A stretch of DNA of 18,123 bases. It comes from CAZITB01 sp964542055. GTDB lineage: Bacteria; Planctomycetota; Phycisphaerae; Sedimentisphaerales; CAMDDF01. Positions 14,594 to 18,123 of the stretch are shown here, piece by piece. Below the pieces are notes generated by a model, which was given only the letters and a program-made list of their open reading frames with translations, had not been told where the DNA came from and searched no databases. The DNA is taken from the NCBI GenBank assembly GCA_964542055.1, contig CAZITB010000055.1:1-18123 (forward strand), read 5' to 3'. The position numbers and the translations under genes are program-made. Every line of letters begins with the position of its first letter. Positions within the stretch are counted from its first letter, which is position 1.

Positions 14594-15109
14594 ATGAAAG
14601 ACGAATATGAAATACAAAGGGCATACACACATACCCAACAGGATATATCCACACTGATAGACTGGCTCGAATGCGAGCTTGAACAACAGCCTGACGACAT
14701 TAATTGGGGGCATGTAGGAAGTCTAAAACATGTACGATCTAATCTTCTGGAAACGCTTTCTTTTGTTTCTGGGTTTGATCAGAAAGGACTCGAAAAAGAG
14801 CTTGAGGAATGCAACTATGACATCCGTCAGCCGAAGCGATACAAAGATTATGAAACTGATGTGCAGTCATTAGTGGAGCGGGTTGGAGGTTTACAGCAGG
14901 AATGCAATCTTTCAGTTCGGGAAGGCAGACTTGAAGAAGCACAAGAATATGAGCGAAATGTGAAGCATTTGACAGATGTGCTTAACTTTGTTCAATCAGA
15001 TGACCATAAATCAGCATATTCTTGTCTTCAGGGTCTGGACGACGCTTTAAAACGGGAAGTTCCGCCGAAGCTGTATGAGTATTTGCTGATTGTGAATAAG
15101 TATCCTTAG
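14594..15109 (+). CDS. Last gene of the HerA operon; shares a C-terminal motif with the gene at 4372-4725
   Basis: A 171-residue hydrophilic, helical protein of unknown function. I chose the ATG at 14594 because AGGTGAT (14584-14590) ends just before it and overlaps the ATPase stop; an in-frame start at 14543 lies inside the ATPase gene and is unlikely. The C-terminal half aligns with the 117-residue protein at 4372-4725 (L-Q-Q-E-C-N, A-Q-E-Y, T-D-V, G-L-D-D-A … P-P-K-L-Y). Its stop overlaps the stop of the convergent surface-protein gene (15106-15109). Likely an accessory subunit encoded with the ATPase. Confidence 0.65.
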   Translation: MKDEYEIQRAYTHTQQDISTLIDWLECELEQQPDDINWGHVGSLKHVRSNLLETLSFVSGFDQKGLEKELEECNYDIRQPKRYKDYETDVQSLVERVGGLQQECNLSVREGRLEEAQEYERNVKHLTDVLNFVQSDDHKSAYSCLQGLDDALKREVPPKLYEYLLIVNKYP

Positions 15110-18006
15110 AACATTTTTCTTATTTCTTCAATTAATTCTTCTTTCCAGCCTTTTTCTTTTAGGACATTTGCTCCTTCTTCCAACCTGTCTTTGACATGGC
15201 ATTGTACCAACCAATGATAGATCTTTTCCACGTGTTCTTTTGGGACATCATGTTTCTTGGAAAGAGACCCGAGAATGATACTTTTATGAGCAGTTGTTTT
15301 GTGAAGTTTGTAATAGATAGTGCCTGTTCCGAGGACACCTGAGATGAATAGAATGATTACGAACGTAAGCAATATGGAACCTTTTGATTCATTTGAAGCA
15401 GGTTCTTCAACATCTGGTTGCAATGATTCTAATACTTCTTTAGGGGATGAAATTTGGGGTAACGTTTTGTTTTGTTCTTCGATAATTTGAGGTGTTGGTT
15501 TCGCAATGTTTTCATGCCGTCTTAATTTGAGAGTAATTTCATTGCCTGTGATTCCGGTATAAATGAGGTCTGCTAGAGTGCCATTGAGATCGATCTGCTG
15601 GGACTGATTTGCAGTCACCGAATAGACTTCATTTGTAGGAAGCAGGCTGAATGTCAAAGAATCTGCGTCTGCGTTACTGAACACAGCACGATGCAGATCA
15701 GCGCTGATATTGAAGTAAATCACTCCTGTACGATAAAAGGTGTATTCGGTCCAGCCATCATCAACGGTTAGATAAGTAGGAGGAAGTGCAGGAGCACTGC
15801 TGCCGGAACCACCGCCGCCAGAACTGCCGCCGCTTGAGCAATCAGCAGAACAAGTTGAGGATGTTTCGCCGTTATTGCAGACATTGTCTCCACAATATGG
15901 GCCTTCGACAACTTCGTAAGTGCTGAAAGAACTTACGTTGATTATCAAAGTATGATTATTGCTGCTGTTCGGGGATTGCAGTGTTGAATAATTGGTGAAG
16001 AGTGCATCATCTTTTTCGACCTGGGGATTCTCATACGTGATATTGTAGAATGTAAGATTTGCAGAGGTGTTCAGCATCGGTAAAGCAGAAGAATTTATGC
16101 TGATTCTTCTTAAACTGATATTAATATAAGCGTCAAGATCAATTTCTACGAAATCAGTTCCATTGTGCTGTATCAAATCGACCGGGCCATTGAAAGTAAC
16201 TTTTGCTATATTTGGAACCCCAATGCTGATTCGAGATGAATTGATCAATGGGGTATTGTTGAAATCAGTCGTGTCATTGTTCTGATAGCGATTCCATTTT
16301 GGTTTTGGCAGGGATTCGGCTTTTTTCAATATGACTGAATGATTCTGCTCAATATTGCTCCAGGAATCATTGCTTGCGTATCGCAAATAATAAATGCCGT
16401 CTAAAGTATGATTGAAGGCTGAAAGATATTTACTTCCTGCCCACGGATCGCAGGTGTTGTTTTGGTCAATGCAGTAGTAAGTTGCATCACATGCCACATT
16501 GTCAGAGCATGAAAATGTTATTGAAATATTACTGCTGTGCCATTGGTCATTGTATGTGAATTTATCGTTCAGAAATGCTGTGGTGATCGGTGGTTGGTTA
16601 TCTGAGAAGATGCAGTCACCATTCAACTGATATTCATAGAATGTCAGATTACCTGTCTCTCCGCAGTAATTCTCATCGTACTGAATTCTTGATCTGCTCT
16701 GGTTCATTAGATTGAATTGAACACAGGAGATATTCGCCCAATCAGACCAAGTGGTGTTTATCAAGGATGGAGTGCAATAATCACAAGCCAAAACATTCTG
16801 ATATTCATAATGCGTGATATTGCTGCCACCGTTCCAGAGGTCGGATTCCTGTGAGGTTACAGCATAGCAAGAGTCATAATTAGCATCATATTCAGTTCTT
16901 AATCTGCTTTGGTTCATAGTGTCATCTGATAGACAGGTGATATTAGTCCAATCACTCCAAGTAGTGTTCAGCACATTATAGCTGCAATAATTGCAGGAGA
17001 TATCCTGTGTTTCAAAGAACGTCTGGTTTGAATATCCCCCGCAATTATTGGCATCATACTGAGTTTGATTTCTGATTTGTTGAATGGTGTCATCAATTCG
17101 ACAAGAGGAGTTGTCAGCCCAATCAGACCAAGTGGTGTTTATCAAGGATGGAGTGCAATAATCACAAGCCANNNNNNNNNNNNNNNNNNNNNNNNNNNNN
17201 NNNNNNNNNNNNNNNNNNNNNNNNNNNNNNNNNNNNNNNNNNNNNNNNNNNNNNNNNNNNNNNNNNNNNNNGGTGTCATCAATTCGACAAGAGGAGTTGT
17301 CAGCCCAATCAGACCAAGTGGTGTTTGTTAAAGCAACTATACATGATGTAGAGACTGCAAAAGTTACTTCGTCAGAGCCAATTATAGAATCGCTACTGTT
17401 ACAGTGGACCATCAATGTTGAGCTTCCAAGATTAAGACCTGTCCAGTTTGTTCCTGCAGAGACAGCACTTGAATTTGTCGCTCCCGAATCGGTTGTATAC
17501 CAGCATTTACTGCCATTAGAGACTGTGTAGTTGATTGCAGTTACATTTGAAGAGTAGGTCGTGTTTGAGGGGAAGGCAATTTCGACAGTCGGAGGCTCTA
17601 AGCAGCTATCACCTACACCTCCTTGAGAACAGAATATATTTTCTATTTGCCAATCTTGAAGTTCTTTATTGTAAATAATGACATTGTCCAATAATCCCTC
17701 AAAACCATTTGTCCAATTACGACCTAAGAAACCATCTTCATTTTCAATTCTCAAAGGATCAACAGCAAGAGTATCATTCCCTTCGTTTACTCCATTCACA
17801 TAAAATTTTGCAACATAATTTTTGTAGGTCAAAGCAAGATGATACCAAACATCTTTAGAAATTTGACTATAAGTCATTTTGCTTCCAGATGCCGATGTTC
17901 TGACCTGAGCAAATATATCATCATCGTCTATATATATCCTAAAGGGCGATACATACATTTTATATAACAAGTCTCCATCCCCAAACTCTGTTATGTTTAC
18001 CCACAA
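15106..18006 (-). CDS. LamG/Cys-rich-repeat surface protein with C-terminal membrane anchor, 5' end missing
   Basis: The readable frame encodes 966 residues including 34 unknown ones. Order: LamG/concanavalin-like domain (1-127); Ig-like region (about 139-220); four Cys-rich repeats beginning N-T-T-W-S-D-W (about 225-510); an Ig-like region with a C-x-D-N-V-A-C motif; C-G-D-N-V-C-N-N-G-E-T, a Ca-binding/Cys motif; a Ser/Gly linker; a β-rich region; a TM helix (876-899) and a ~65-residue charged tail ending in an E-K-G-W-K-E-E-L-I helix. Dozens of N-x-S/T sequons suggest glycosylation. There is no signal peptide: the frame's first usable codon is a TTG inside a LamG strand, and it is closed upstream by TAG at 18106-18108. 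A frame error or truncation is therefore likely. Probable role: cell-surface adhesion. Confidence 0.75.
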   Translation of the reverse strand: MWVNITEFGDGDLLYKMYVSPFRIYIDDDDIFAQVRTSASGSKMTYSQISKDVWYHLALTYKNYVAKFYVNGVNEGNDTLAVDPLRIENEDGFLGRNWTNGFEGLLDNVIIYNKELQDWQIENIFCSQGGVGDSCLEPPTVEIAFPSNTTYSSNVTAINYTVSNGSKCWYTTDSGATNSSAVSAGTNWTGLNLGSSTLMVHCNSSDSIIGSDEVTFAVSTSCIVALTNTTWSDWADNSSCRIDDTXXXXXXXXXXXXXXXXXXXXXXXXXXXXXXXXXXACDYCTPSLINTTWSDWADNSSCRIDDTIQQIRNQTQYDANNCGGYSNQTFFETQDISCNYCSYNVLNTTWSDWTNITCLSDDTMNQSRLRTEYDANYDSCYAVTSQESDLWNGGSNITHYEYQNVLACDYCTPSLINTTWSDWANISCVQFNLMNQSRSRIQYDENYCGETGNLTFYEYQLNGDCIFSDNQPPITTAFLNDKFTYNDQWHSSNISITFSCSDNVACDATYYCIDQNNTCDPWAGSKYLSAFNHTLDGIYYLRYASNDSWSNIEQNHSVILKKAESLPKPKWNRYQNNDTTDFNNTPLINSSRISIGVPNIAKVTFNGPVDLIQHNGTDFVEIDLDAYINISLRRISINSSALPMLNTSANLTFYNITYENPQVEKDDALFTNYSTLQSPNSSNNHTLIINVSSFSTYEVVEGPYCGDNVCNNGETSSTCSADCSSGGSSGGGGSGSSAPALPPTYLTVDDGWTEYTFYRTGVIYFNISADLHRAVFSNADADSLTFSLLPTNEVYSVTANQSQQIDLNGTLADLIYTGITGNEITLKLRRHENIAKPTPQIIEEQNKTLPQISSPKEVLESLQPDVEEPASNESKGSILLTFVIILFISGVLGTGTIYYKLHKTTAHKSIILGSLSKKHDVPKEHVEKIYHWLVQCHVKDRLEEGANVLKEKGWKEELIEEIRKMF
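16736..16790 (-). repeat. 55-bp exact repeat, copy A (Cys-rich module)
   Basis: Identical over 55 bases to 17117-17171. It encodes the C-D-Y-C-T-P-S-L-I-N-T-T-W-S-D-W junction of two adjacent Cys-rich modules. Identity at the DNA level, beyond the protein level, indicates recent duplication or gene conversion. Confidence 0.75.
17086..17140 (-). repeat. 55-bp exact repeat flanking the assembly gap
   Basis: Identical over 55 bases to 17272-17326 on the other side of the gap, and overlapping copy 17117-17171 of the other repeat pair. It encodes N-T-T-W-S-D-W-A-D-N-S-S-C-R-I-D-D-T. The two copies start 186 bases apart, close to the 57-70-residue module period. Confidence 0.75.
17172..17271. other. 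Assembly gap of 100 N
   Basis: Exactly 100 unknown bases, the customary placeholder length, placed inside the near-identical repeat array. The true length and number of modules are unknown. The frame across it stays open only because 100 happens to preserve phase. Confidence 0.95.
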
Positions 18007-18059
18007 GGATACGGTGAACTCATCTGTTGAATCAATATTAAAGTCACTTGAGCCAAGAC

Positions 18060-18123
18060 TTATAGGGGTGTCGGAACTTCGACACCATATTTTGCTAAGT
18101 CCTTGCTATTTCGTATCTTAGAA
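18060..18123 (-). other. Second open frame entering from the right edge
   Basis: In a different minus-strand phase a frame is open from the window edge (18122) to TAA at 18060-18062, giving about 20 residues (ends Y-G-V-E-V-P-T-P-L). It overlaps the upstream end of the surface-protein frame. It may be the end of another gene, or the true upstream part of the surface protein joined by a frameshift. Confidence 0.3.

Noticed and set aside
16640..17330. Repeat array resembling a CRISPR or other regularly spaced repeats
   Set aside because: The repeats lie in one open frame encoding similar Cys-rich modules, with long unequal periods (57-70 codons) and no short unique spacers.

Overview
The window reads as archaeal DNA, most likely from a DPANN-type lineage such as Woesearchaeota or Pacearchaeota. 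That placement is an inference. The visible support is archaeal TATA boxes (TTTATAAA or close variants) 26-30 bases upstream of several start codons, implying leaderless mRNAs, mixed with Shine-Dalgarno-led genes inside operons. A large LamG/Cys-rich, N-glycosylation-sequon-rich surface protein with a C-terminal membrane anchor points the same way. No tRNA, rRNA or CRISPR array was found.

Layout. (A) 1-1784, minus strand: an ABC-three-component (ABC-3C) conflict system, made of an HNH effector with a C-terminal ABC-3C domain, a small middle component resembling MC6, and an ABC ATPase whose 3' end runs off the window. The genes overlap by ATGA and GTGA junctions. (B) 1953-6506: an excisionase-type HTH protein, an abutting pair of membrane protein and HNH protein, a two-TM protein, a small protein of unknown function, a PcfJ-like protein and a membrane-anchored exported protein. 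(C) 6607-9139: two unknown proteins and a tyrosine recombinase, with a dyad-rich segment upstream of the recombinase. (D) 9140-10482, minus: a zinc-finger protein overlapping a TSPPYW-type DNA methyltransferase. (E) 10565-15109, plus: a tight operon of a double winged-helix regulator, a DPPY-type DNA methyltransferase, a coiled-coil protein, a HerA/VirB4-like ATPase with a C-terminal PD-(D/E)XK-like nuclease domain, and a small protein. (F) 15106-18123, minus: a surface protein with near-identical Cys-rich repeats, interrupted by a 100-N assembly gap and lacking a credible 5' end.

The recombinase, excisionase-like HTH, PcfJ-like protein, two methyltransferases and HerA-type translocase together suggest an integrated archaeal mobile element at about 2-15.1 kb. 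The ABC-3C system on its left is either cargo or neighbouring defence. Two small proteins, at 4.4-4.7 kb and 14.6-15.1 kb, share a C-terminal motif, which supports both ends belonging to one element. The most attractive candidate for an undescribed system is operon E: it may be a DNA-transfer or packaging module with self-protecting methylation, or a restriction-like defence system.
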